Assembly (NCBI RefSeq): GCF_029490015.1
Contig: NZ_CP120468.1
Coordinates: 434,001 to 498,000 of the forward strand
DNA length: 64,000 bases
Direction of reading: 5' to 3'
Origin: Halobaculum limi
GTDB taxonomy: Archaea; Halobacteriota; Halobacteria; Halobacteriales; Haloferacaceae
The notes beneath the pieces were generated by a model. It made no database searches. It worked only from the letters and a program-made list of their open reading frames with translations, and was not told the origin of the DNA. How positions within the stretch are numbered: the first letter of the stretch is position 1; each line of letters opens with the position of its first letter. Positions 7,293-16,499 of the stretch are shown in pieces. Made by a program: the position numbers and the translations under genes.

Positions 7293-8045
7293 TCAGAACC
7301 CCTGGTCCGGTCCGTCGCGACCCATCATCGAGAACCCGCCCGCACGCTCGTACACTTTGATGCCGCCCTCGGCGATCTCCATCGGGAAGATGTCGGTGTC
7401 GATGTCCTGTTTACGCATCTTCGCCACCCAGACGTAGCGGTTGACGCCCGAGTCGGTCGGCGTCTGGATGAAGTAGATGTTCCCGTCGGTGAGGAAGTTC
7501 TCCAGTCCGATCTCCGTCTCGGGAAACACCGCGCCCTGTTCGTTGATGAGCAACGAGGTGAGGCCGTTCTGCTTCAGGATGTCCGAGAACTTCAGCAGGT
7601 ACGTCCGCTTCTCCTTCTCGTCGTCGAAGAACAGCGAGAACATCGTCAGCGAATCCAGCACCAGGCGGTCCGATGCGGCGTCAGCGAAGTCTTCGAGCAG
7701 CGTCTCCAGCGCCGACGAGAAGTCGCCTTCGCGAAGCATATGCTGCTTGTCGTACACCTTGATCCGCCCCTCGTCGACGAACTCACCCCACTGGTCGAAG
7801 CCGATGGACTCGGCCGCCTGCCGGATGTCCTCCTCGTTCTCCTCGAAGGAGATGTAGATGCCGTTCTCGTCGTGGTCTCTGACCCCATCGTAGAGATACT
7901 GGATGCCGAACAGCGACTTCCCCGTCCCGGGGTTTCCGCTCACCAACACCGTCGCGTTCTCGACGAGCCCACCGTTGAGAATGGAGTCGAGGCCGTCGAC
8001 CCCGGTCGGAATCGTGTCTACCATGTCAGTATCCGGCGTCCTCAT
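7293..8045 (-). CDS. Single-domain KaiC-like (RadA/RecA-superfamily) ATPase
   Basis: About 250 residues with one KaiC domain. Walker A is SGNPGTGKS (residues 36-44), the catalytic glutamate pair follows in SFEENEED (E68/E69), and Walker B is RLVLDSLT (D131). There is no second KaiC domain, membrane helix or kinase fusion. Haloarchaeal proteins of this class are often linked to signal transduction, and ArlH in the motor is a distant relative, but this protein is too long and too far from the arl genes to be called ArlH. Starts at 8045 (MRTPDTDMVD) or 8024 (MVDTIPTG) are both plausible. It is divergent from a HalX response regulator. Confidence 0.85.
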   Translation of the reverse strand: MRTPDTDMVDTIPTGVDGLDSILNGGLVENATVLVSGNPGTGKSLFGIQYLYDGVRDHDENGIYISFEENEEDIRQAAESIGFDQWGEFVDEGRIKVYDKQHMLREGDFSSALETLLEDFADAASDRLVLDSLTMFSLFFDDEKEKRTYLLKFSDILKQNGLTSLLINEQGAVFPETEIGLENFLTDGNIYFIQTPTDSGVNRYVWVAKMRKQDIDTDIFPMEIAEGGIKVYERAGGFSMMGRDGPDQGF

Positions 8046-8167
8046 ATCTGAAAACGGTTCCGCCGTGGCGTCGCCATCACAGCGATCGTGTCGCCAATAT
8101 GACTGCGACCGCCGCACGAGGAGGTGATCGAGGCGCGCACGGAGCACTGCCAGTTGTTGGTGCGATA

Positions 8168-8177
8168 GTTTTAAGCG
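8168..8177 (+). promoter_or_regulatory. TATA box for the leader ORF / halX message
   Basis: AGTTTTAAGC is centred about 28 bases before an ATG at 8200. The spacing predicts that transcription starts at that ATG, so the mRNA would be leaderless for the 14-codon ORF and would carry it ahead of the response-regulator gene. Confidence 0.55.
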
Positions 8178-8199
8178 CAAACGACGCAGGTTCACCAAT

Positions 8200-8244
8200 A
8201 TGACCGAGGGCGGTTTCGAGCACGCGGGAGGGGAGCGTTGGTGA
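8200..8244 (+). CDS. Candidate 14-residue leader peptide ahead of the HalX regulator
   Basis: ATG at 8200 opens the frame MTEGGFEHAGGERW, stopping with TGA at 8242-8244. The stop overlaps the GTG start of the response regulator (GTGA arrangement), so the two would be translationally coupled. A TATA-like box lies 28 bases before the ATG and the purine-rich GGAGGGG needed for the downstream GTG lies inside this ORF. It is too short to judge by composition. Alternatively the region is just an untranslated leader. Confidence 0.4.
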   Translation: MTEGGFEHAGGERW

Positions 8245-8819
8245 CACGGCGCGTGCTCATCGTCGAAGACGAACCCGAGGTAGCCCAACTGTACCGAGGC
8301 TACCTTGCGGGTGAGTACGACGTGTCGGTGGCTACCACCGGCGAGGAAGCGTTGGACCTTGTCGACGGGAACACCGACGCAGTCCTCCTCGACCGCCGTC
8401 TCCCCGACACCTCCGGGTCGGAGGTGCTCGCAGAGATTCGCGACCGTGACCTCGACTGTCGAGTTGCGATGGTCACTGCGGTCGAACCAGACGTCGACAT
8501 CGTCGAGATGGGCTTCGACCTGTATCTCGTGAAGCCGGCCACGCGCGACGACATCCAGTCGGCCGTCAAACGCCTCGACACACGGGCACAGTACGACGAC
8601 ACGCTCCAGCGCACCGCCTCGCTGGTGACGAAGCGCGCCGTCCTCGAAGCCGAGCGCACGCCCGCCGAACTCCGCTCGTCGCCCGAGTACGAGGAGTTGC
8701 TCTCCGACATCGACACCCTACAGTCCGACCTTGACGACCTCGCGTCGGCGTTCTCGCCGGACGACTACCGTATGTTGTTCCGCGAGATGGGGTCGACGTC
8801 GTCCTCCGAGTCGGCGTAA
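8241..8819 (+). CDS. HalX-type response regulator
   Basis: A 192-residue protein. Residues 1-115 form a receiver domain with acidic residues E9-D10-E11, phospho-acceptor D51 (VLLDRRLPD) and a lysine in LVKPA. Residues about 118-175 match the HalX domain, a haloarchaeal helical domain (LQRTASLVTKRAVLEAERTP, then a heptad-like SDIDTLQSDLDDLA) usually found after receivers and of unsettled function. No DNA-binding domain is visible. The GTG at 8241 has GGAGGGG eight bases before it. It is divergent from the KaiC-like ATPase, which may work in the same pathway. Confidence 0.92.
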   Translation: MTRRVLIVEDEPEVAQLYRGYLAGEYDVSVATTGEEALDLVDGNTDAVLLDRRLPDTSGSEVLAEIRDRDLDCRVAMVTAVEPDVDIVEMGFDLYLVKPATRDDIQSAVKRLDTRAQYDDTLQRTASLVTKRAVLEAERTPAELRSSPEYEELLSDIDTLQSDLDDLASAFSPDDYRMLFREMGSTSSSESA

Positions 8820-8876
8820 GCCGGACGCGGACGCCACGGCTCGTCTTCCACTACACTCCTCGCCCGACAGCGCCGG

Positions 8877-10355
8877 CTACTCGTCATCGTCCAACTGCTC
8901 GCCGATGATTCGGTCGACCGCCGCGAGGAAGTCGTCGCGGCGGTCGGCGGGGATGGTCGCCCCCGCGGCCACGTCGTGTCCGCCGCCGTCGCCGCCGACC
9001 GCGTTGCTGGCCTCTCGCATCGCCGCCGAGAGGTCGAGGCCCTTGCCCACGAGGAACTCACTCCCCCGCGCAGAGACTTTCGTCTCGCCGTCGCCGGCGT
9101 CCGCGAACGCGACGATGGGTTTCTGGGCAGAGATGCCGTCCGCGCCGACGGCCATCCCCGCGACGATGCCGACGATGGTCTCGCGGATGCGCGTGCCCGC
9201 GTCGAACCACTGGACGTTGTCCTCGCGTTCGACGCCCTCAGTGGTGACCCACTGGAGCCCCTCCGAGAGGTTGCGTCGGTGGTTGCGAAGCAGCGTTCGG
9301 GCGCGGTCGAGCGCTGCCCCGCGGTCGCCGAGACACACCGCGAGGCCGACGTCAGCGCGTTCGTACCGCGCGGTCGCGTTGAGCAGGGTGGAGAACTCGC
9401 TCACGTCGCGCAGTTCCGTGCCAGGTTCCTCGTCGGCGAGGACGTACGTCGCCCCGACGAGCGAGTCGATTCGCTCGCTGGGGACGCCCGAGGAGACGGC
9501 GCGGCGGATGAGGGCACTCGCGACCGTCTGGCGCTCGTCGGCGTCCAGGTCGACCCAGCGCCGCCACTCGCCGTCGCCGTCTTTCATCGGCACGTCTAAC
9601 TCCGAGAGGAACTCGATGCTGCCCGCCTCGTCGTTCGAGATACCCGGAATTCGCGCCTCACTCGCGTACTCCAAGAGTTTCGGGAGCGGCCGCGTCTGTC
9701 GGCCGTACAACGCCAGGTCGGTCACCTCCGCGAGTGCGCCCGCGTCGACGGCGTCGGCGACGAGCGCCTCGTTCGCCCCGGAGAGGCCACCCTCGCCGTC
9801 CTGCATGTCTCCGACTGCGCCAACGACGGCGAGCGCCGCGAGGTCGCGGTTGTCCGTGCCGGTGGCGTCGCCGAGCGCCCGCGCGAGGAGGTAGGCGGCC
9901 CCCGCGCCCGACAACTCACTCGCGCCGTCGAGGCCCTCCAGCAGGGGGTTCAGGTGGTACTCGGTCTCCGCGTCCGCAGGCTGGTGGTGGTCAGCGATGA
10001 CGGGGACGAAGTCGCCCGCCTCCTCGTGTGGCGCGATGACGTCGAGTTGCCCGCTCCCGAAGTCGGTGAAACAGACGACGTCGTAGTCGGTGGCCGCGAT
10101 GCGCGCGACGGTCTCGGCGTCGAGTTGCTTGAAGAACGCCGTCTCGAAGTCGAAGCCCGCGCGCTCGAACGCCGCGGTGGCGACGGCGGCGCTCGTCAGG
10201 CCGTCGGCGTCGATGTGCGAACACAACAGGAACGTCTCGGCCTCACGGAGTCTGGTGGCACACGCCTCCGCACGCTCGCGGAGTTCCGGGACGGGGAAGC
10301 CGTCGGCTCCGTCCGTCGATTCGTCCGCGTCCCCGTCGGCATCGGCGCTCGCCAT
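8877..10355 (-). CDS. recJ: RecJ-like DHH/DHHA1 phosphoesterase (single-strand nuclease)
   Basis: A 492-residue DHH-superfamily protein. Metal-binding motifs are in order: CSHIDADG (about residues 45-52), FTDFGSG (about 97-103), ADHHQP (about 121-126) and the DHHA1 glycine motif GGDGGGHDVAAGA near residue 460. This arrangement is that of archaeal RecJ/GAN nucleases, which digest single-stranded DNA or RNA and in some archaea bind GINS at the replisome. The first 20 residues are Asp/Ala-rich and probably a haloarchaeal tail. Haloarchaea carry several RecJ paralogues; which one this is cannot be told here. The gene stands alone between halX and engB. Confidence 0.88.
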   Translation of the reverse strand: MASADADGDADESTDGADGFPVPELRERAEACATRLREAETFLLCSHIDADGLTSAAVATAAFERAGFDFETAFFKQLDAETVARIAATDYDVVCFTDFGSGQLDVIAPHEEAGDFVPVIADHHQPADAETEYHLNPLLEGLDGASELSGAGAAYLLARALGDATGTDNRDLAALAVVGAVGDMQDGEGGLSGANEALVADAVDAGALAEVTDLALYGRQTRPLPKLLEYASEARIPGISNDEAGSIEFLSELDVPMKDGDGEWRRWVDLDADERQTVASALIRRAVSSGVPSERIDSLVGATYVLADEEPGTELRDVSEFSTLLNATARYERADVGLAVCLGDRGAALDRARTLLRNHRRNLSEGLQWVTTEGVEREDNVQWFDAGTRIRETIVGIVAGMAVGADGISAQKPIVAFADAGDGETKVSARGSEFLVGKGLDLSAAMREASNAVGGDGGGHDVAAGATIPADRRDDFLAAVDRIIGEQLDDDE

Positions 10356-10457
10356 TACTGTCGGTGGATGAGGCGGTCCACGGCATAAACACTCGTACTC
10401 CGCGGGCGTCGTGAGCGATGCCCAAGCGACAGGGTGGCCGGCGACTCGCCGGCCGCG

Positions 10458-11081
10458 CTACTTCACGAACTGGAGGAGGTCGTCGCGTTTCGCCTCGCGA
10501 AAGTGGGTCCGCAGCGCCGCCTGCAGCGGTTCGATAGATCCCTTCTTGGCCGTGATGGGCGCGATGGTGTCGTCCCACTGCTGCCACGGTGGGTAGAGAC
10601 CGAGGCGCTCACACAACTCGTTCAGTCGTTCGTCGCGGTCGTCCACCTTGTCCATCTTATTCACCGCGACGACGGGCGCGACGTCGACGTCCTGCAGGAA
10701 GCCGAACATCTCCACGTCGTGGGGGATGTCGCCCTCGGCGCTGTGGCGGTCGATGATGTCGATGACGGCTTTCCCGTCGACGACGAGGACGCCCGCGATG
10801 ATGGAGTCGGCGTTGTCCTCGATGTACCGGACCACATCCGTCTTGATTGCCTCGCGGGCGTCCTCCTCAACGCCGCTCATGAACCCGAATCCGGGGAGGT
10901 CGGTGAACATAAACGACTGCGGGGCCCAGTCGAAGTGGTTGGGAGACCGCGTGACGCCCGGTTTCTTCCCCGTCGTGAAGTCGTGGCCGGTCAACTCGCG
11001 CATCAGCGTCGACTTGCCGACGTTCGACCGCCCGACGAGTACGACCTCGGCGTCGCGGTCGGGTCGTCCCTCGAAAGTCAT
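10458..11081 (-). CDS. engB: EngB/YihA-type ribosome-associated GTPase
   Basis: A 207-residue TrmE-Era-EngA-EngB family GTPase. G1 is GRSNVGKS (residues 17-24), G3 is DLPGFGF, G4 is NKMD, and a late-switch region is present. EngB aids large-subunit assembly in bacteria; archaeal orthologues are assumed to act similarly. The ATG at 11081 gives [10 protein letters not shown]; the frame runs a further 126 bases upstream over the neighbouring promoter region and was not used. The next gene is divergent, with 80 bases between. Confidence 0.93.
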   Translation of the reverse strand: MTFEGRPDRDAEVVLVGRSNVGKSTLMRELTGHDFTTGKKPGVTRSPNHFDWAPQSFMFTDLPGFGFMSGVEEDAREAIKTDVVRYIEDNADSIIAGVLVVDGKAVIDIIDRHSAEGDIPHDVEMFGFLQDVDVAPVVAVNKMDKVDDRDERLNELCERLGLYPPWQQWDDTIAPITAKKGSIEPLQAALRTHFREAKRDDLLQFVK

Positions 11082-11161
11082 ACCAGAGAGAGGACCGCGA
11101 CGGCGGATAAGCGGCGCGGGTCGGTCGGACCACTTTACTCCGATCGGTCTGACGACAGATT

Positions 11162-12043
11162 GTGAGCGACTCGAAGTGGTGGTACGGCATCGCCATTCCC
11201 CCCGCATTGGAACTGCTTGGACACGGAGGGATCGCCGCCCTGCGAGCGTTCGGCGGCCTCACTCCCGGATCAGCGCCCGTCGCGCTCGGATTCGCGTTCA
11301 CGGTGGTCATCGGACTACTGCTGATCCCCGTGTTCGCTGGGTCGCTGTTCTTCGACGCGCGTGCCGTTCGCGACGCCGGCGGTTCGTGGACGCCGAACCC
11401 GTGGGCGTGGGGTGTCGGCGGATTACTCCTGCCTGTACTCGGCCTCGCCACGGTGAGTGCGTCACTGATGGTTCCGATTGGGGTCGTCTACCTCTGGCGT
11501 CGCTTCGACCGCGACGCGACAGCACCAGCCCCCGATTCGCTCGACACAGTCGACGTGACCGACACCACAGACAACGGCATCGACCTCGGTGCGTCGGGAC
11601 GCGGTGACGACACCGAAGCCGGTGAGGTCGACGCCGACACTGGGTACGACCGTCCGATCAGTCGCTGGTGGTACGGCGTCGCCGGAACCGTCTCCCTGTA
11701 CGCAGTATTCGCTGTCGTCGCCGCCCTCGTCACCGGGCCCTTCAATCCGGTGGGTGTGACTCCTGGAAGCACATCGGCGGTCGTGAGTCTCGTGGGTGGC
11801 CTGTACCTTGTCGTCTCGATTCTGTTCTTGTTCGTCACCGCACCCATATTCGCCGTGTGCCTGTGGTTGGACGCGAAGCGTCTGCGCGAGGCGGACGTCT
11901 GGCAGCCGAACCGCCTCTTGGTCGGGGCACTCGCCGTCACCCACCTGAGTACGATGGTCGTCTCGCTCGCGATGCTCGTCACCGTTCCCGGTGCTATCGG
12001 GTACCTGTTGTTCCGATGGCGACGAGTCGGGCTGTTCGCATAA
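11162..12043 (+). CDS. Membrane protein of unknown function with two repeated halves
   Basis: A 293-residue protein from a GTG start. Two similar halves are visible: SKWWYGIA... at residue 3 and SRWWYG... at about residue 166, each followed by three or so hydrophobic helices, a cytosolic-type signature ([21 protein letters not shown] versus [19 protein letters not shown]) and a closing [11 protein letters not shown] / [14 protein letters not shown] helix. A 45-residue Asp/Thr-rich linker joins them. Each half resembles a small haloarchaeal membrane domain of unknown role, so this looks like an internal duplication. No enzymatic motif is seen. Confidence 0.8.
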   Translation: MSDSKWWYGIAIPPALELLGHGGIAALRAFGGLTPGSAPVALGFAFTVVIGLLLIPVFAGSLFFDARAVRDAGGSWTPNPWAWGVGGLLLPVLGLATVSASLMVPIGVVYLWRRFDRDATAPAPDSLDTVDVTDTTDNGIDLGASGRGDDTEAGEVDADTGYDRPISRWWYGVAGTVSLYAVFAVVAALVTGPFNPVGVTPGSTSAVVSLVGGLYLVVSILFLFVTAPIFAVCLWLDAKRLREADVWQPNRLLVGALAVTHLSTMVVSLAMLVTVPGAIGYLLFRWRRVGLFA

Positions 12044-12087
12044 CTCCGCAGCGACGCTCCCAAGTCCTCGCCGGTCGAGCCAGTCCT

Positions 12088-12813
12088 ATGGACAAACAGC
12101 CCCTCCGCGAACGCATCTGGACCACGTTGGAGGATTCCGGCGAGGCCCGCTTCCCGTTCCCGCCGCACGGCCGCATCCCCAACTTCGCGGGCTCAGACGC
12201 CGCCTGCGACCGCCTGACGGCCACTGACGAGTGGACCGCGGCGGACGCCGTCAAGGCGAACCCCGACGCGCCACAGTTGCCCGTCCGTCGCGCCGCTCTC
12301 CGCGCGGGCAAGACCGTGTATATGGCCGTCCCAAGGCTCCGTGAAGAGCACCCATTCCTTCGCCTGTCGCCCGAGGAAGTGCCCGACATCGACGACGCGA
12401 CGACCGTATCCGGTTCCTCGAAACACGGCGTCCCGGTCGGTCCCGAGGAGGTTCCCCACATCGACCTCGTCGTGTCGGGGAGCGTCGCCGTCACCGAAGC
12501 GGGCGGCCGCGTCGGGAAAGGCGAGGGGTTCGCGGACCTGGAGTTCGCGGTGCTGTCGGAACTGGGTGCCGTCGACACGGAGACGACGATTGCGACGACG
12601 GTCCACGAGATGCAGGTCGTCGACGACGACGAGGTGAAACTGGACGCCCACGACGTGCCGGTAGACCTGATCTGTACTCCCGAGCGAACGATCAGAACGG
12701 CCGAGTACCGCGACGGCGACGCGCCCGCCCGACCCGCGGGCGTCGACTGGAACGCCCTTCCAGACGAGAAACTGGCGTCGATTCCGGTGTTGCAGCGACT
12801 TCGACCCGAGTGA
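12088..12813 (+). CDS. 5-formyltetrahydrofolate cyclo-ligase family protein
   Basis: A 241-residue member of the 5-FCL/MTHFS-like family, which converts 5-formyl-THF to methenyl-THF with ATP. Visible family features are the N-terminal helix MDKQPLRERIWTTLE, a substrate-pocket region near GKTVYMAVPRL, and the phosphate-binding GGRVGKGEGFADLEF (about residues 134-148). The archaeal type often lacks parts of the bacterial enzyme, and true cyclo-ligase activity is not established for it. The downstream gene is separate, 83 bases away. The ATG at 12088 is clear. Confidence 0.82.
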   Translation: MDKQPLRERIWTTLEDSGEARFPFPPHGRIPNFAGSDAACDRLTATDEWTAADAVKANPDAPQLPVRRAALRAGKTVYMAVPRLREEHPFLRLSPEEVPDIDDATTVSGSSKHGVPVGPEEVPHIDLVVSGSVAVTEAGGRVGKGEGFADLEFAVLSELGAVDTETTIATTVHEMQVVDDDEVKLDAHDVPVDLICTPERTIRTAEYRDGDAPARPAGVDWNALPDEKLASIPVLQRLRPE

Positions 12814-12896
12814 CGGCGTGTAGTAGAAGAGGAGACCGGACCGCCCGCAGCGCCGATGTCCGTCGGCTATAACTGGCCGCTCCGTGAGGAACGGCC

Positions 12897-14237
12897 GTGC
12901 GACTCGTCCAGGTGATGGTGCCCGCGGGCAAGCGCGAAACGGTGCTGGCGACGCTCGACGAGGAGGGCATCGACTACGTCATGTCCGACGAGACGAGCGG
13001 CCGCGATTACACCGCCGTCGTCTCGTTCCCACTACCGACTGAGGCGGTCGAACCCATCCTCGAATCGCTCCGCGAGGCGGGGCTGGAACGCGACGCCTAC
13101 ACCGTCGTGCTGGACGCCGAAACCGTCGTCTCCAACCGCTACGAGGAGTTGGAGGAGCGGTACGTCGACGAGGACGAGGGGAACGGCGACCGCATCGCCC
13201 GCGAGGAGTTGGCTGCGCGAGCGACCGACATGGCCCCGCGACTCACCGCGTTCGCGACGCTGACCGTCATCAGCGCGGTCGTCGCCACCGCGGGTTTGTT
13301 GCTCGACTCGGCGGCCGTCGTCGTCGGGTCGATGGTCATCGCGCCGCTCATCGGCCCAGCGATGGCCGCCAGCGTCGGCACCGTCCTCGATGACGACGAG
13401 TTGTTCCGCCGTGGCGTCCGCTTGCAGGTACTCGGCGGCTTCCTTGCCGTGGGGAGCGCCACCGCCTTCGCCGCCATCCTCCGGTACGGGATGATCGTTC
13501 CGTTCTCTGCGACCGAGGTGTTCGCCGTGCCCGAGGTGCGCGAACGCCTCGCGCCGGACGTGCTCTCGTTACCCATCGCGCTGGGGGCGGGCGTCGCGGG
13601 CGCGCTCTCGCTGTCGTCGGGCGTCTCCTCGGCGCTCGTCGGCGTCATGATCGCGGCGGCGCTCGTTCCACCGACGGCCGTCGTCGGCATCGGCATCGCG
13701 TGGGGAGCGCCGGCGGCGGTGTCGGGCGCGGCGTTGCTCGTCCTCGTCAACTTCATCTCGATCAACTTCGCCGCGCTGGGCACGCTGTGGTACAAAGGCT
13801 ACCGCCCGGAGCAGTTCTGGCAACTCGACGAGGCGCGAGCGACGACGCTCAAGCGAGTGGGCATCCTCGGCGTCGGCATCCTCCTCGCGACGGGCGTCCT
13901 TGCGGGCGTGACGGTCGCCTCCTTCGAGAGCGCGCAGTTCGAGACCGCCGCCCACGCCGAGGCGGAAGCGCTCCTCGACGGCGACGGCCGAGTGCTCGAC
14001 GTGGAGGTGACGTACGGCGGCTTCCCGTTCCGCCAGCCGACCGCGGTGACAGTGACTGTCGGCCACCCGCCAGGTGAGACACCGCCCCGGATCGCCGACC
14101 GGCTTAGCGACAGTCTCGCTGACGACGCCAGCGCGCCCTTTGGCATCGGGGACGCCGCGACCGTCGAGGTGTCCGTCCGCTACCTCGTCGTCGAAGAAGG
14201 GCGCGTCGACGGCAACGGCGGCAACGACGGCACATAA
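12897..14237 (+). CDS. DUF389 (TIGR00341-type) membrane protein
   Basis: A 446-residue protein from a GTG start. Residues 1-80 form a small regulatory alpha/beta domain (MRLVQVMVPAGKRETVLATL), then from about residue 115 come at least six membrane helices with the small-residue motif VVGSMVIAPLIGPAMA typical of DUF389, and a C-terminal soluble beta domain. The family is of unknown function; it has been proposed to be a transporter or channel. An acidic loop (YVDEDEGNGD) separates the domains. Monocistronic by spacing. Confidence 0.85.
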   Translation: MRLVQVMVPAGKRETVLATLDEEGIDYVMSDETSGRDYTAVVSFPLPTEAVEPILESLREAGLERDAYTVVLDAETVVSNRYEELEERYVDEDEGNGDRIAREELAARATDMAPRLTAFATLTVISAVVATAGLLLDSAAVVVGSMVIAPLIGPAMAASVGTVLDDDELFRRGVRLQVLGGFLAVGSATAFAAILRYGMIVPFSATEVFAVPEVRERLAPDVLSLPIALGAGVAGALSLSSGVSSALVGVMIAAALVPPTAVVGIGIAWGAPAAVSGAALLVLVNFISINFAALGTLWYKGYRPEQFWQLDEARATTLKRVGILGVGILLATGVLAGVTVASFESAQFETAAHAEAEALLDGDGRVLDVEVTYGGFPFRQPTAVTVTVGHPPGETPPRIADRLSDSLADDASAPFGIGDAATVEVSVRYLVVEEGRVDGNGGNDGT

Positions 14238-14295
14238 CACAAATCGGCGTTTGTGTGTAAGCCAGCTTAATGCGCTGAGCGAGCGAGTTGCAAGT

Positions 14296-15048
14296 ATGGA
14301 TCGAACGAAAACCCTCCCTGCGGTCGTCGTCGCCGCGATGCTCGTCCTCGCTGGCTGTGCCGGCTTCGCTGGCAACGCACCGGCGGCCACGACGACACAG
14401 ACGAACGGGAACACGAACGGAACCGATGCGAGCGTGAACACGGTCACTGCCGGTGGCAGCGCAACAATCAGCGCTAGTCCCGACCGCGCGGTCGTCGGTG
14501 TCGCCGTCGAAGTGACCGCCGAGACAGCGACCGAGGCGCGGTCACAAGTCGCCGAGCAAGTGAACGGCCTCCGGGACGCCCTCACCGAGGCGGGCTACGA
14601 GGTACAGACGGTCGCGTTCCGCCTGTCTCCCGAGTACGACTACAGCGGTGAGGAGCGCCAACTCGTCGGCTACCGTGCGTACCACGCCCTCCAGTTCGAG
14701 ACGACGCCCGACGACGCCGGCAGCGCCGTCGACCTCGCCGTCGACAACGGCGCGACCAGCGTCGACCGCGTTCAGTTCACCCTGAGCGACGAGAAGCGCG
14801 CGGAACTGCGCAGCGAGGCGCTCGCCGCTGCCGTCAACGACGCTCGCACGACGGCCGAGACGGTCGCCGGCGCGGCCGACCGCTCGGTCGGCACCGAACT
14901 GTCGATGCAGGTCGGCTCCGCGGGATACCAGCCGTACGACGGCCGTGTCGCCTACGAGACCGCCGCCGACGCGGGGGGAAGCACTTCCTTCGAACCCGGA
15001 CCCGTGACCGTCACCGCGTCGGTGACGGTGACGTACGAACTGGAGTAA
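14296..15048 (+). CDS. SIMPL-domain (DUF541) lipoprotein
   Basis: A 250-residue secreted lipoprotein. The signal ends in a lipobox, LVLAGC with the cysteine at position 21, followed by a Thr/Asn-rich spacer (about 25-45) that is likely glycosylated in the S-layer zone. Residues about 48-250 are a SIMPL domain (TVTAGGSATISASPDRAVV at its start, and the terminal VTASVTVTYELE strand). SIMPL proteins form multimers outside the membrane in many prokaryotes, with no settled role. Start ATG at 14296. Confidence 0.9.
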   Translation: MDRTKTLPAVVVAAMLVLAGCAGFAGNAPAATTTQTNGNTNGTDASVNTVTAGGSATISASPDRAVVGVAVEVTAETATEARSQVAEQVNGLRDALTEAGYEVQTVAFRLSPEYDYSGEERQLVGYRAYHALQFETTPDDAGSAVDLAVDNGATSVDRVQFTLSDEKRAELRSEALAAAVNDARTTAETVAGAADRSVGTELSMQVGSAGYQPYDGRVAYETAADAGGSTSFEPGPVTVTASVTVTYELE

Positions 15049-15128
15049 GCGCCTCGCGTATCCCGTTTTTCAACCGCCCGAAACTCACGAGCGGAAGTCC
15101 CAAGTCCCCGATCACCGACAGATCGACG

Positions 15129-15521
15129 ATGAGCGACTCCTCCCCGCGACTCGTCACCGGCGCGATGCTCGGTCTGTTCCTCGCGTTCGGCGTCGACACG
15201 GTCGTCATCGTCGCAGCGCTGTGGTACGTCGGCCGCGTCTCCGCGAACGTCGCGGGCGGCGTCTCGGTCGCCGTGCTTGCCGTCTTCGGTGCGTGGGTCG
15301 TCGGCCGGTGGCTCCGACTTCGTGGCGTCGGTTCCGGCGACGACGCTGACGATGGAGACACCGAGGATGACCCCGTCGAGCGACTCAAGCGCCGCTACGC
15401 GGACGGTGAGATCGGAGACGAGGAGTTCGAAGCGCGACTCGACCGACTGCTCGACGCGGACGAACGGAGCGCAGAACGCGACGGCGACGGCGAACACACC
15501 CGCCTTCGAGAGTCAAACTGA
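15129..15521 (+). CDS. Small membrane protein with C-terminal SHOCT domain
   Basis: A 130-residue protein with two hydrophobic helices (about residues 10-33 and 42-60), an acidic linker, then a SHOCT motif (DPVERLKRRYADGEIGDEEF and ARLDRLL, about residues 85-112). SHOCT is a short oligomerisation or binding module attached to many unrelated proteins. The acidic tail after it is typical of halophiles. It converges with the GTPase gene that ends nine bases away. Confidence 0.88.
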   Translation: MSDSSPRLVTGAMLGLFLAFGVDTVVIVAALWYVGRVSANVAGGVSVAVLAVFGAWVVGRWLRLRGVGSGDDADDGDTEDDPVERLKRRYADGEIGDEEFEARLDRLLDADERSAERDGDGEHTRLRESN

Positions 15522-15530
15522 GCGGCCGCG

Positions 15531-16499
15531 TCAGTTCTCGCCGCGCGTCGGCAGGTCCGGTTCGAAGCCGACAGCGTCGACGGCCATCTGTAACACCTCG
15601 TCGACGTTCTCGTTCTCGGTGATGCTCATGTACGCGTCCGCCTCGACGTCGGTCGAGCGGTCGCTCTTGTTACAGACGACGAGGACGGGCGCATCGAACC
15701 GCTCGCGGACCTCCGCGAGCAACTCCAACTGCGCCTCCAGTGGGTAGCCACAGTCGCCGGAGGCGTCGACGACGAACAGGACGGCGTCCGCGAGGTGCGT
15801 CAGCGCGGAGACGGCCTGCCGTTCGATGCCGTTGCGGTCCTCTTCCGGGCGGTCGAGGAGGCCGGGCGTGTCGATGATCTGGTAGCGGATGCGGTCACGC
15901 TCGAAGTGGCCGATCTGGACCGCCTTCGTCGTGAACGGGTACGACGCAATCTCGTTGGAGGCGCGGGTGACGTGGTTGACGAACGACGACTTGCCGACGT
16001 TGGGGTAGCCCGCGACGACGAGGGCGGGTTCGTCCGGGCGGATGTCGGGCAGCGTCTTCAGGGCGTCACGCGCCTCGCCGACGGTCAGCAGGTCGTCTTC
16101 GATCTCGTCGAGGATGTCGGCCATCCGGGCGAACGCCTGCTTGCGGTGCTTGCGCGCGGTCTCGACGCCGGAGCGGCGCATCTTCGCCTGGTACTCCGAG
16201 CGGAGTTCGTCGATCTGACGGGAGGCCCAGTTCACCTCCGAGAGCGCCTGTCGCAACTCGTCGACGTCGACGACGGCGTCGGCCAGTTCGTAGTAGAAGG
16301 GTTCGACCTCGAACTCGAAGTCGGGCCAAGAGGTGGAGACGTTGGCGAGGTTGTCAGAGAGGATGTTCGCGGCAGTGATCAGCATCGACTCCTGGGCGTC
16401 CCAGCCGTCTTTCGCACGGCCGGTTCGCGAAGCACGGGAGAACGCCTTGTCGAGGAGTTCCTCCGCGCGGGGAGTCGTGGGGAGGTCTTCGAACGTCAT
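15531..16499 (-). CDS. NOG1-family GTPase
   Basis: A 322-residue GTPase of the NOG1/Obg-related type. An N-terminal helical bundle (about residues 1-150, PTTPRAEELLDKAFSRA) precedes the G domain: G1 AGYPNVGKS (163-171), G2 near SYPFTTKAV, G3 DTPGL, G4 CNKSD. Eukaryotic NOG1 acts in 60S maturation, and the archaeal form is taken as a ribosome-assembly factor. A second ATG six codons upstream (16517) is possible, but MTFEDLPTTP matches the family start better. Divergent from aIF2-gamma. Confidence 0.9.
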   Translation of the reverse strand: MTFEDLPTTPRAEELLDKAFSRASRTGRAKDGWDAQESMLITAANILSDNLANVSTSWPDFEFEVEPFYYELADAVVDVDELRQALSEVNWASRQIDELRSEYQAKMRRSGVETARKHRKQAFARMADILDEIEDDLLTVGEARDALKTLPDIRPDEPALVVAGYPNVGKSSFVNHVTRASNEIASYPFTTKAVQIGHFERDRIRYQIIDTPGLLDRPEEDRNGIERQAVSALTHLADAVLFVVDASGDCGYPLEAQLELLAEVRERFDAPVLVVCNKSDRSTDVEADAYMSITENENVDEVLQMAVDAVGFEPDLPTRGEN

